Positions 43,306 through 52,135 of a stretch of 64,000 nucleotides of DNA are shown one piece after another. The notes under the pieces are model-generated. The model did not search any database, was not told where the DNA came from, and saw only the letters and a list, made by a program, of their open reading frames with translations. Source of the stretch: an uncultured Coriobacteriaceae bacterium. Its GTDB lineage: Bacteria > Actinomycetota > Coriobacteriia > Coriobacteriales > Atopobiaceae. Numbering within the stretch: position 1 is the first letter of the stretch; every line of letters starts with the position of its first letter. Where the stretch lies: NCBI GenBank assembly GCA_902791035.1, contig CADAUA010000001.1, positions 186,001 to 250,000 of the forward strand, written 5' to 3'. A program made the position numbers and the translations under genes.

Positions 43306-45279
43306 ATGGACGCGAGCGACGTCGACGATCGCGTGGAGAAGATCCTGCAACAGATACTGGCCAGCGTCCGCGAGAGCACGAGCGCGACCTTCTCGACCGG
43401 CACCTATGCCGACCAGCCCATCATCCGCAAGGGATCGGACTTCCGCCGCAACGCCGAGGCGGAGCGCGAGCGCCGCCAGGCCCAGGCCCAGAGGCGCGAG
43501 GACGCAGCGAGAAGGGCGCAGGCCCGGCGCAGCTCCGAGCAGGCCGCCCAGGCGCGCGAGGCGCGCGACCGGGCCTGGCGGACGGCCTGGTCCTACGACG
43601 AGGCATCCCCCTTCGACGACCCCGTGACGGCGCGGCAGACCAGTGGCGCACGGACGGCTGCCACGGCACCCAAGGCCACCACCCCCAAGGACACCCCGGA
43701 GCTGCTCCGCCAGCTCGTGGCGCTCGGGAAAGGCCAGGGTGGCAAGGCGGCGCGCTCGGGTGAGGTCTTCGTCCAACAAGCCCGCCTGGCCGAGGACTAT
43801 GAGGACGACGTGCCCTGGCAGCCGGTGGTGGCCCGGACGTGGACCCCGACCTACCAGTCCCTCAGCCTCCCACAACTGCGCTCCTACTTCGCCTGGCGGA
43901 CCGCGCTCAGGCATGGCGAGGATGTGGCCCTGCCCTCCGCCTTCGTGCTCATCCATGCCTTCGAGCTCCTCGCCGACGTGGGCTGCGAGCACGGGGAGGA
44001 CGCCCTCGAGCACCTGGGACGCTTGGCAGACCTGTGCGACACGACCTCCGGCAGCGACTCCGTGCTCTCCTCCAGCATCCGCGTCTGGCGTCGCGACTAC
44101 GCGGTGCTCAACGGGCTCGATCCAGCGCTGGTCGTACCGGCCGATGAGCTGGCCCGCGACACCGCCCTGGCCACGTTGCGACGTGCCGAACGGACAACTC
44201 TCGCCCAGGAGGGGCTCCATGACCTCACCCAGGCTGACATGCCCCTGGAGGTGCCCACGGACGCCCAGGTGTGGGAGGCCATGGGAGCGGCCGGTACCTA
44301 CCGACCGGAGCGGTCGCCCTTCTTCCGCGAGCACCCCGAGGAGGCCGCGGCCGTGGGGGCGGAGGTCTTCCGCCGCATGGTGGTGCACTGTGGCAAGAGG
44401 CGCAAGACGGACCTCGTGGACGGGCTCTTTGGCCCCAGGACCATCGAGCCCTACTCGCCCCTTGCCGGGACCCCCTTCGCCTGGGGCCGCGACTCCCAGG
44501 ACGTGACCTACCAGTTGAGCCCCTGCGTGCGCGTGGAGTGCCGCTCGGGCCGCTGGCGCCTGCACCGCGCCTACACCCGTCGCGGCAGGAACGCCGAGCT
44601 TGGCCGCATGCTCCACGCCATAGACCGGCAGATGCGCGACGACTGGGCCTATCCCAAGCCCCTCAAGGAGCGGAGCGTCCCCCGCTATCTGCAGACCATG
44701 GTCGCCAAGGCGAGCGCGGCCGAGCACGAGCGGACCCTCGAGCGCGAGAGGCGCACCATACATATAGACGTCTCCCAGCTGGCCCAGATCCGCAGCGCGG
44801 CAGCCACCACGCGCGAGGCCCTCCTGGTGGACGAGGAGCGCGAGGAGACCCCAGCGGTCGAGGCGGCTCAGCCGGTGGTCGCGCAGCCCTGCCCAGCCCC
44901 TGGCACACCACAGCCAAACAGCGCGGCGGCACCGGCGCAGGGCAGAACGGGGATGGTGCCGCCACAGGCCGCCGCAGACAAGGACGTCACTTTGACGGCC
45001 GGCACGTCTGCACCCACCGCGCCAGCGGATGCCACGCCAGCGGATGCCAACCCCTGCGGCCTCACGGACCTGGAGCTCGCCGTGGCCCGGCGCATACTGG
45101 AGGACAGGGACTTCCAGGACCTCCTGGGGCCCGGCGCGTCCATGGAGTCCGTGATTGTGGATGCCATAAACGAGAAGCTCTTCGACGCGGTGGGGGATGC
45201 CGTCATCGAGTATGGTGATGCGGGCCCACAGCTCATCGAGGACTACAAGGACGACGTGAGGGAGCTTATCGCCCTATGA
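43306..45279 (+). CDS. TerB_N/TerB_C domain protein of a BREX-like ATPase-helicase operon
   Basis: The 657-residue protein begins with an Arg/Ala/Glu-rich coiled region (about 45-92). A TerB_N domain follows (about 165-360), recognised by TWTPTYQSLSLPQLRSYFAW and RHGEDVALPSAFVLIHAFELL. The C-terminal TerB_C domain starts near IHIDVSQLAQIRSAAATTRE and ends with VIVDAINEKLFDAVGDAVIE and LIEDYKDDVREL, after a Pro/Ala-rich linker (about 530-590). A central TerB domain is not obvious. Such proteins have been linked computationally to tellurite-resistance-type stress and DNA-processing systems. ATG 43306 has GGAAGGAGG. The stop overlaps the ATPase gene by four bases, implying coupled synthesis. Confidence 0.82.
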   Translation: MDASDVDDRVEKILQQILASVRESTSATFSTGTYADQPIIRKGSDFRRNAEAERERRQAQAQRREDAARRAQARRSSEQAAQAREARDRAWRTAWSYDEASPFDDPVTARQTSGARTAATAPKATTPKDTPELLRQLVALGKGQGGKAARSGEVFVQQARLAEDYEDDVPWQPVVARTWTPTYQSLSLPQLRSYFAWRTALRHGEDVALPSAFVLIHAFELLADVGCEHGEDALEHLGRLADLCDTTSGSDSVLSSSIRVWRRDYAVLNGLDPALVVPADELARDTALATLRRAERTTLAQEGLHDLTQADMPLEVPTDAQVWEAMGAAGTYRPERSPFFREHPEEAAAVGAEVFRRMVVHCGKRRKTDLVDGLFGPRTIEPYSPLAGTPFAWGRDSQDVTYQLSPCVRVECRSGRWRLHRAYTRRGRNAELGRMLHAIDRQMRDDWAYPKPLKERSVPRYLQTMVAKASAAEHERTLERERRTIHIDVSQLAQIRSAAATTREALLVDEEREETPAVEAAQPVVAQPCPAPGTPQPNSAAAPAQGRTGMVPPQAAADKDVTLTAGTSAPTAPADATPADANPCGLTDLELAVARRILEDRDFQDLLGPGASMESVIVDAINEKLFDAVGDAVIEYGDAGPQLIEDYKDDVRELIAL

Positions 45280-46664
45280 CGAACGCAAAGACCATACAAG
45301 CCGACAAGCCCCGCGTGCCCAAGCGCATCGCGGCCGTGATCATAAACTCGCTCAAGGGCGGCGTGGTACCGCGCGTGGGCCTACCCTACATCACGGTGGG
45401 CCGCGAGCGCGAGATAGCAGCCCTCCTCCACGACCTGGACCTGGTGGCCGACGGCGGTGCCAGCTTCCGCTTCCTGGTGGGGCGCTACGGCTCCGGCAAG
45501 AGCTTCCTCCTGCAGACCATCCGCAACCACGCCATGGGCAAGGGCTTCGTGGTATGCGACGCCGACCTCTCCCCCGAGCGCAAGCTCCAGGGTGGGGGCG
45601 GCCAAGGCCTGGCCACCTATCGCGAGCTCATCTCCAACCTCTCCACAAAGACCCGTCCCGAGGGTGGGGCCCTCCCCCTGGTGCTCGACCGCTGGGTGTC
45701 CAACATCCAGACGGCCGTCACCGTGGAGGAGGGGCTCCAGCCCACGGACGTCGGCTTCTCCGATGCCGTGGAGCGGCGCATCATGACCACGGTGCAGGGG
45801 CTCCAGGAGCTCGTGCACGGCTACGACTTCGGCCGTCTGCTCGTGCTCTACTGGCGCGCCTACCAGGACGGCGACGACGAGACCAAGGCCAACGTGATCC
45901 GCTGGTTCCGTGGCGAGTACCGCAACAAGACCGAGGCCCGCCGCGACCTTGGCGTGAACATAGCCATCGGCGACGAGGACTGGTACGACTACCTCAAGCT
46001 CTTCGCCACCTTCCTGCGCGGGGCCGGCTACCAGGGCCTCATCGTCCTCATCGACGAGCTCGTGAACCTCTACAAGATCCCCAACGCCGTGAGCCGCCAG
46101 TACAACTACGAGAAGATCCTCACCATGTACAACGACACCCTCCAGGGCAAGGCCCACTACCTGGGAATCATCATGGGTGGCACGCCCCAGGCCATAGAGG
46201 ACCGCCGCCGTGGCCTCTACTCCTACGAGGCCCTGCGCAGCCGCCTGACCCAGGGGCGCTTCTCGCAGGAGCAGGAGGGCCTGGTGGACATGCTGGCCCC
46301 GGTCATCCGACTCCAGCCCCTCACCTACGAGGAGCTCCTCGTCCTTATCGAGAAGCTCGCAGACATCCATGCCGGGCTCTTCGGCTACACACGGGCTCTC
46401 ACCCAGGACCAGCTCGTGCGCTTCCTGCAGGCGGAGTACGGACGCGTGGGGGCAGACACCCACCTCACGCCCCGCGAGGTGATCCGCGACTTCGTGGAGA
46501 TGCTGGACATCCTCTCCCAGAACCCGGGCGTCACCGTGGAGAGCCTGCTAGGTGGCCAGATGTTCTCGGCACCGGTGGCCTCGCCCGCCGAGCAGCGTGC
46601 GGCCCAGGCCACGGACGGTGGGTCCTCCCCGGCAACCGACGAGTTCACCGAGTTCGAGATCTAG
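45276..46664 (+). CDS. BrxD-like AAA ATPase (BREX ATP-binding family)
   Basis: The 462-residue ATPase belongs to the family (formerly DUF2791) that includes BrxD of BREX type 2/Pgl loci. Walker A GRYGSGKS is at 69-76 and Walker B LIVLIDE at 255-261, followed by LVNLYKIPNAVSRQYNYEKI, characteristic of the family. The C-terminal part has a winged-helix-like region (VIRDFVEMLDILSQNPGVTV) and an acidic tail. It starts within the stop codon of the TerB gene (ATGA). BREX loci also contain PglZ and a methylase, which are absent here. Role in defence is inference. Confidence 0.85.
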   Translation: MTNAKTIQADKPRVPKRIAAVIINSLKGGVVPRVGLPYITVGREREIAALLHDLDLVADGGASFRFLVGRYGSGKSFLLQTIRNHAMGKGFVVCDADLSPERKLQGGGGQGLATYRELISNLSTKTRPEGGALPLVLDRWVSNIQTAVTVEEGLQPTDVGFSDAVERRIMTTVQGLQELVHGYDFGRLLVLYWRAYQDGDDETKANVIRWFRGEYRNKTEARRDLGVNIAIGDEDWYDYLKLFATFLRGAGYQGLIVLIDELVNLYKIPNAVSRQYNYEKILTMYNDTLQGKAHYLGIIMGGTPQAIEDRRRGLYSYEALRSRLTQGRFSQEQEGLVDMLAPVIRLQPLTYEELLVLIEKLADIHAGLFGYTRALTQDQLVRFLQAEYGRVGADTHLTPREVIRDFVEMLDILSQNPGVTVESLLGGQMFSAPVASPAEQRAAQATDGGSSPATDEFTEFEI

Positions 46665-46666
46665 CC

Positions 46667-47233
46667 ATGGGCCCGAGGATCGCGTACGGCGACGAAAGCA
46701 TGCGACAGTCCCATGACCCGAAGCTCTACCTCTTGGGCGCATGCACGGTAGATAACCCCAGAGAGGTATCGTCGCGTCTGATTGGCTCGCTTCCAAAGGG
46801 GGCCCAGAAGCTGCATTGGCATGACATGCCCCTGGCCGACCAACAACGCTCGCTCCAAGCGATCGCAGAATGCAAAGGAGTATGGGCGTACATCGCAGCG
46901 CTCCCATACGAGGGCAGGCAGGAGCGCGCGAGACGCAAGCGCCTCGAGATTCTCCTCCCGTTCCTGGAGTCCCGGGGCGTAGAGGAGCTTGTCCTCGAAT
47001 CGAGGGAGGAGCGGGACAACAAACGCGATGTTGCGCTCCTGCTGGCTGCACGAAGCAAGCACCTTGTAGGCCGCATAGATCTACACCACGAGCCTGGCCC
47101 TCAGAATCCCCTGCTCTGGTTACCAGACCAGCTCATAGGTGCGTATGGCGACTCCATATGCAATATCGAGAAGACACTTTCGTGGAATCTGGCATGGCGG
47201 AAGGTCAAGGGGTGCATCCAGCTCGTCACATAG
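46667..47233 (+). CDS. DUF3800-like protein (putative RNase H-fold) within the operon
   Basis: The 188-residue protein begins IAYGDESMRQSHDPKLYLLG, where the DES triad resembles the N-terminal Asp-Glu-Ser of DUF3800 proteins. Its C-terminal LLWLPDQLIGAYGDS resembles their conserved LPDxIAGA segment with a further acidic residue. These suggest an RNase H-like metal-dependent active site. It starts two bases after the ATPase stop. Base composition is visibly less GC-rich than that of the flanking genes, and a strong terminator follows, so it looks like a later insertion into the operon. Function unknown. Confidence 0.6.
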   Translation: MGPRIAYGDESMRQSHDPKLYLLGACTVDNPREVSSRLIGSLPKGAQKLHWHDMPLADQQRSLQAIAECKGVWAYIAALPYEGRQERARRKRLEILLPFLESRGVEELVLESREERDNKRDVALLLAARSKHLVGRIDLHHEPGPQNPLLWLPDQLIGAYGDSICNIEKTLSWNLAWRKVKGCIQLVT

Positions 47234-47236
47234 CGC

Positions 47237-47275
47237 TGGGGCCGGCCCCTGTGATGCACAGGTAATCCGGCCCCA
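47237..47275 (+). terminator. Nested hairpin after the DUF3800-like gene
   Basis: TGGGGCCGG (47237-47245) pairs with CCGGCCCCA (47267-47275), enclosing a second stem CCTGTG-ATG-CACAGG. It begins three bases after the stop and separates the first three genes from the helicase, which may have its own promoter (TATTCT near 47309). Confidence 0.65.
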
Positions 47276-47350
47276 ACTTCCGTTCCCCCGCAGGGGTGGC
47301 TTCTGCGGTGTATTCTACCCCGATTCAATGCCATGAGTGGAGAAGTGCCC

Positions 47351-49750
47351 ATGGACGTCTTCGACCGGTACGCCCCCTTCATACAGGACTTCATCTATGA
47401 GCACGACTGGCAGAGCCTGCGCGCCGTGCAGGTGGCAGCCGCCGATGCGATCTTCAACACGGACTCCAACGTCCTTCTCACCGCCTCCACCGCCTCGGGC
47501 AAGACGGAGGCGGCCTTCTTCCCCATCCTCACCGAGCTCTGGGAGGACCCGCCGGCATCCGTGGGCTGCATCTACATAGGCCCCCTCAAGGCCCTCATCA
47601 ACGACCAGTTCATCCGGCTGGAGGACCTCTGCGCCCAGGGTGACATCCCCGTGTGGCACTGGCACGGCGACGTGTCGCAGTCCCACAAGCAGAAGATGCT
47701 CAAGCACCCCTCGGGCATCCTGCAGATAACCCCCGAGTCGCTGGAGGCCATGCTCCTCCACCGCCACAACGCCATCCCAAAGATCTTCGGCGACCTGCGC
47801 TACGTGGTCATAGACGAGGTCCACTCCCTCCTGCGCGGCGACCGCGGCGACCAGTGCCTCTGCTGCATAGAGCGGCTCTCGCGTCTGGCCGGGGTCAATC
47901 CGCGCCGCATAGGCCTCTCCGCCACCATCGGCGACCCCGAGGCCACCGGCCGCTACCTCAGCATGGGGACCGGGCGCGACTGCGTGATCCCCCGCATGGA
48001 GGCACCCAAGGAGCGCTGGCGCCTCTCCATGGAGCACTTCTACGTGACGGGACCGCAGGCCCCCGAGCGCGGCCGCGACGGGGTCAGCCGCGGGGAGGCC
48101 CCGGCGGCATCCGACGAGCCCACCTACGAGATGCCCGACGAGACGGCCCAGCCCCAAGCGGTGCCAAGGCCCGCCGACCGGCCGGCCGACCCCACCGCGG
48201 TGCCGACCCAGGCAGTCCCCGCCCCCGTGCAGCCAGAGGACGTGACCCCCACCGACCAGGCCCCCGTATTCGCGGACCCCGGCATGGCCTACGTCTTCGA
48301 GCACACGCGGGGCCACAAGTGCCTGGTCTTTGCCAACTCCCGCGAGGAGGCCGAGGCCGTCACCACGACGCTCCGTCAGTACTGCGAGGCCCAGGGCGAG
48401 CCCGACCGCTTCCTCATCCACCACGGCAACCTCTCCTCCAGCCTGCGCGAGTCCGCCGAGGAGCTCATGCGAGACGACGAGCTTGCCCTCACCACCGTGA
48501 CGACCTCCACCCTGGAGCTGGGAATCGACATCGGCCGCCTGGAGCGGGCCTTCCAGATTGACGCCCCCTTCACGGTGAGCTCCTTCCTGCAGCGCATGGG
48601 TCGCACGGGCCGGCGTGGCCAGCCACCAGAGATGTGGTTCGTCATGCGGGAGGATCCGCCCGAGGCCCGTGCCCTTCTCCCCGAGACCATCCCCTGGAAG
48701 CTCCTGCAGGGCATAGCGCTCGTCCAGCTCTACCTGGAGGAGCGCTGGGTGGAGCCACCACGCCTGGACGGACTCCCCTACAGCCTCCTCTACCACCAGA
48801 CCATGGCTACGCTGGCCTCGTCCGGCGAACTGCCGCCCGCCGAGCTCGCGCGACGCGTGCTCACCCTCACGCCCTTCCACCGGGTGACGACCGACGACTT
48901 CCGCGTGCTCCTGCGCCACCTGCTGGAGATCGACCATATCCAACGGACCGCCGAGGGCGGCCTCATCGTGGGGTTGGCCGGCGAGCGCGTGACCAACAAC
49001 TTCCGCTTCTACGCCACCTTCGCGGACGACGAGGAGTACACGGTGCGCAGCGAGTCCGAGGAGCTGGGCACCATCGTGCAGCCGCCTCCCGTGGGCGAGC
49101 GCATAGCCATCGCCGGGGCCGTCTGGGTGGTGGAGGAGATCGACCACAAGCGCCACCTCATCGAGTGCACCAAGGTCAAGGGCAAGGTACCCGCCTACTT
49201 CGGCATGGTGGCGGGGGACGTGAACACCCACATCCTGGAACGCATGCGCCAAGCCCTGGTGGAGGACCGCGACTATCCCTACCTGCGGGGCAACGCGCAG
49301 GCGCGGCTGGCCCAGGCGCGCCACGTGGCGGCCAATGCCCACGTTACGGACACGCCGCTCGTGTGCCTGGGTGGCAGGGTCTGGTGCCTCTTCCCCTGGC
49401 TGGGGTCGTATGCCTTTCTCGCACTGGAGCGCTTCCTCAAGATCCGCTGCGCCGACGAACTCGGCCTCAAGGGACTGGACTCGTCGCGGCCCTACTTCAT
49501 GCAGTTCCAGATGCGGGTCGACGAGGACACCTTCTGGGACGTGCTGGCCGAGCAGGCCTCCCTGCCGCTCGACCCCATGGAGCTCCTCTATCCCGGCGAG
49601 GTCCCCTACTTCGACAAGTATGACGAGTTCGTGCCGGAGGACCTTATCCGCAGGGGCTTCGCCTACGGGGTGCTGGACGTGGAGGGTATGCTTGCCCGCG
49701 TGCGCGAATGGACGGGCCAGCGGACGGACGAGGAGGTGCTGCTCCCGTGA
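47351..49750 (+). CDS. Lhr/BrxHI-like SF2 DEAD/DEAH-box helicase
   Basis: The 799-residue helicase has motif I TASTASGKT (44-52), motif II DEVH (155-158), motif III SAT (190-192) and motif VI QRMGRTGRRG (414-423). A Pro/Ala-rich insert of about 75 residues (around 235-310) separates the two RecA lobes. The C-terminal part, with WVVEEIDHKRHLIECTKVKG and FLALERFLKIRCADELGLKG, resembles Lhr-type helicases associated with BREX type 2 (BrxHI) or DUF1998-type neighbours. ATG 47351 follows GGAG at eight bases; ATG 47333 would add six residues. Together with the TerB and BrxD-like genes it forms a candidate DNA-processing or defence system. Confidence 0.85.
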   Translation: MDVFDRYAPFIQDFIYEHDWQSLRAVQVAAADAIFNTDSNVLLTASTASGKTEAAFFPILTELWEDPPASVGCIYIGPLKALINDQFIRLEDLCAQGDIPVWHWHGDVSQSHKQKMLKHPSGILQITPESLEAMLLHRHNAIPKIFGDLRYVVIDEVHSLLRGDRGDQCLCCIERLSRLAGVNPRRIGLSATIGDPEATGRYLSMGTGRDCVIPRMEAPKERWRLSMEHFYVTGPQAPERGRDGVSRGEAPAASDEPTYEMPDETAQPQAVPRPADRPADPTAVPTQAVPAPVQPEDVTPTDQAPVFADPGMAYVFEHTRGHKCLVFANSREEAEAVTTTLRQYCEAQGEPDRFLIHHGNLSSSLRESAEELMRDDELALTTVTTSTLELGIDIGRLERAFQIDAPFTVSSFLQRMGRTGRRGQPPEMWFVMREDPPEARALLPETIPWKLLQGIALVQLYLEERWVEPPRLDGLPYSLLYHQTMATLASSGELPPAELARRVLTLTPFHRVTTDDFRVLLRHLLEIDHIQRTAEGGLIVGLAGERVTNNFRFYATFADDEEYTVRSESEELGTIVQPPPVGERIAIAGAVWVVEEIDHKRHLIECTKVKGKVPAYFGMVAGDVNTHILERMRQALVEDRDYPYLRGNAQARLAQARHVAANAHVTDTPLVCLGGRVWCLFPWLGSYAFLALERFLKIRCADELGLKGLDSSRPYFMQFQMRVDEDTFWDVLAEQASLPLDPMELLYPGEVPYFDKYDEFVPEDLIRRGFAYGVLDVEGMLARVREWTGQRTDEEVLLP

Positions 49751-49770
49751 GCACGAACGAGAAGGACACG

Positions 49771-50745
49771 ATGGCGGGCGGCAAAGGAGCGGGTAACAAG
49801 GACATCTCGCAGGGCATCCCCTTCCTGGCCACCACGCCCGGGGTCATCCTGGGTGCGCTTGGGTGCTGCCTCCTCTGGGGCAGTGCCTTCCCCTGCATAA
49901 AGATCGGCTACCAGCTCTTCCAGGTTGATGCGGCGGACTCCGCCTCGCAGCTCCTCTTCGCCGGGGCACGCTTCACGCTGGCTGGCATCATGGTGGTCGC
50001 CTTCTCGAGCGTTCGCGCGGGACATCCGGTCGTCCCCCGACGGCGCGACGCGGGCACCGTGCTGGTCCTCGCCCTCTTCCAGACGGTCCTCCAATACGTC
50101 TTCTTCTACATGGGTCTCTCCAAGGCGGCCGGCATAACCAGCTCGATCATCGAGGCCAGCTTCAACTTCTTTGCGATCCTCTTCTCTGCCCTGCTCTTCC
50201 GCCAAGAGCGGCTAACGGGCCGCAAGCTCCTGGGGTGCGCCGTGGGGCTGGCGGGCGTGGTGGCCGTGAACCTGGGCGGCAGCGGGAGCGTGCACTTTGC
50301 CTTGGACGGCGAGGGACTCATCCTGGTCTCCGCCTTGGCGGGAGCCATGTCCACCTGCCTCATCCAGCGCTTCTCCGCCGACCACGACCCCGTGATGCTC
50401 AGCGGCTGGCAGTTCCTGGTAGGCGGGATCGTACTCGTCGTCATGGGGCTTCTTGGTGGCGGCCGCCTGGATGCCACAGGCGCAGGCTCTTGGGCCCTCC
50501 TGGTCTACATGGCCTTCATCTCCGCGGCGGCCTACTCCGTGTGGTCGCTCCTGCTGCAGGTGAACCCGGTCTCGCGTGTGTCGGTGTTCGGTTTCATGAA
50601 CCCCGTGTTCGGCGCCGTGCTCTCCGCCCTGCTCCTGAGCGAAGGCTCCGTGATCAACCCCTGGCTCGCCGTGCTCGCGCTCGTGCTCGTGGCGGTGGGC
50701 ATCGTGATCGTGAACCGGGCGCCCAAGGTGGCTTCCTCCGCATAG
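49771..50745 (+). CDS. EamA/DMT-family transporter
   Basis: The 324-residue protein has ten predicted membrane helices arranged as two EamA repeats (GVILGALGCCLLWGSAFPCI at the start of the first; LVSALAGAMSTCLIQRF at the second). It probably exports an amino acid or other metabolite. ATG 49771 has GAAGGA upstream; GTG 49747 overlaps the helicase stop and would make it coupled to that operon. A functional link with the helicase system is doubtful. Confidence 0.85.
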   Translation: MAGGKGAGNKDISQGIPFLATTPGVILGALGCCLLWGSAFPCIKIGYQLFQVDAADSASQLLFAGARFTLAGIMVVAFSSVRAGHPVVPRRRDAGTVLVLALFQTVLQYVFFYMGLSKAAGITSSIIEASFNFFAILFSALLFRQERLTGRKLLGCAVGLAGVVAVNLGGSGSVHFALDGEGLILVSALAGAMSTCLIQRFSADHDPVMLSGWQFLVGGIVLVVMGLLGGGRLDATGAGSWALLVYMAFISAAAYSVWSLLLQVNPVSRVSVFGFMNPVFGAVLSALLLSEGSVINPWLAVLALVLVAVGIVIVNRAPKVASSA

Positions 50746-50770
50746 GACGCCAGCCACCCGCCCCACAGCC

Positions 50771-52093
50771 CTACTCCCCCACGCTTCTCTCCCGCTCCAG
50801 GATCTGCGCCGTAGTAAGCGAGTCGCCATGCTTGGCCAGCGCCGTCACTGCCACCATCGCCGCGCTCATGGCGGCCACGTACAGGAAGAGCTGACCCTCG
50901 GCCACGTCCATGAGCGCGCCCGACGCGATGGGCGTGACCACCTGCGCCGCCATGCTCACCGTGTAGTAGTAGCCCGAGTAGCGGCCCACGGTCTTCTCGC
51001 TGCAGCCCTCCAGGATCATGGGGTAGACGCAGAGGTCGTAGGCCCCCAGGCCCGCGCCCATGAGGAGGAAGATCGCGTAGTAGGCCGGGCTGAAGCTCGG
51101 GAAGGCCCACATGACAAGGCAGCCCAGCGTCATCACGATGCCTGAGCCCAACGCCACCCGCTTGCGCCCCACCCTCATGGAGAGCCTGGCCATGGGCACG
51201 TAGGAGAGGAGCCCGCCCGCGATGGTGGCGATGTTTATGATCGCGTACTGGCCGCCCTGCATGGCGAAGAAGTCCCCCGCGTAGCGCGAGATGTTGGTCG
51301 TCATGGCGTTGTAGGCCATGTAGTAGAAGAAGACCCCACCCAGGAGGTAGGCCACCGAGCGCCGCACGTCCGGATCCTTGATGCGCTCCGTACCGCCGTC
51401 CTGAGGGTCGTCCGACACGTCGATCTCCGACTCGTCTATCCCCATGGCGAGGCTCTCCTCGTGCATCTGCCTCACTGCCCGGGGCTCGTCGAGCGCCAGG
51501 CGATACACCACCGCCGAGACCGCGATCACCACGCCCTGGAGGAGGAAGATGGGCAGGTAGTCGGGATGCTCAACCGCCGGCACCAGCAGGCCGATGGCCA
51601 CGAGCATGACGCCCGTGCCCGCATAGCCCACGATCTTGTTGACCGAGTCTCCCCGCGTGCGGAGCGGCCGGGGCGTCACGTCGGCGATGATCGCCACGGT
51701 GCAGGTGCGGTAGGCGCATATCGCCACGAGCGTCAAGAGGATCATGGCGATGAGGAGCCAGAAGCTCCCCAGGTTGTTCGCCACGGCGATGAGGGGCACG
51801 GCCACCGCCGCCACCGCGGATCCCCACAGGATGAAGGGCGTGCGGCGGCCCAGGCGCGACGTGCAGTGGTCGCTCTGGATGCCGAACCAGGGCAGCAGGA
51901 AGAGGCCGAAGATGTTGTCGAGCGCCATCACGACGCCCGTCTCGGCGTTGCTGAGGCCAAAGGTGCCGGTGAGCATCTTTGGGACGAGGCCGTCAAAGAC
52001 CTGCCAGAACGAGATCATCCCCATGAAGGGCAGCGCCGCGACCGCGCAGCGCCTCCAGTCGAACGGGACCTTGCCAGACCTTTGGGCGGCCAT
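50771..52093 (-). CDS. MFS transporter (GPH/sucrose-symporter-like)
   Basis: The 440-residue protein has 12 predicted helices. The segments FGLFLLPWFGIQSDHCTSRLGRRTP (split across the helix 2-3 loop) and RTCTVAIIADVTP resemble glycoside-pentoside-hexuronide or sucrose-type symporters; a charged central loop separates the two halves (about 215-250). ATG 52093 follows GAAGGAGG. It is 42 bases from the M20 peptidase gene on the same strand, so the two may be cotranscribed. Substrate unknown; a peptide or sugar is possible. Confidence 0.82.
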   Translation of the reverse strand: MAAQRSGKVPFDWRRCAVAALPFMGMISFWQVFDGLVPKMLTGTFGLSNAETGVVMALDNIFGLFLLPWFGIQSDHCTSRLGRRTPFILWGSAVAAVAVPLIAVANNLGSFWLLIAMILLTLVAICAYRTCTVAIIADVTPRPLRTRGDSVNKIVGYAGTGVMLVAIGLLVPAVEHPDYLPIFLLQGVVIAVSAVVYRLALDEPRAVRQMHEESLAMGIDESEIDVSDDPQDGGTERIKDPDVRRSVAYLLGGVFFYYMAYNAMTTNISRYAGDFFAMQGGQYAIINIATIAGGLLSYVPMARLSMRVGRKRVALGSGIVMTLGCLVMWAFPSFSPAYYAIFLLMGAGLGAYDLCVYPMILEGCSEKTVGRYSGYYYTVSMAAQVVTPIASGALMDVAEGQLFLYVAAMSAAMVAVTALAKHGDSLTTAQILERERSVGE

Positions 52094-52135
52094 AGGGACC
52101 TCCTTCGCTCGCGGCCGCACGCGGCGGCCTACCCG

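Noticed and set aside
43306-49750. Complete BREX or DISARM system
   Set aside because: No methylase, PglZ phosphatase, PglW kinase or DUF1998/PLD DISARM components are present; only BrxD-like and BrxHI-like proteins match.
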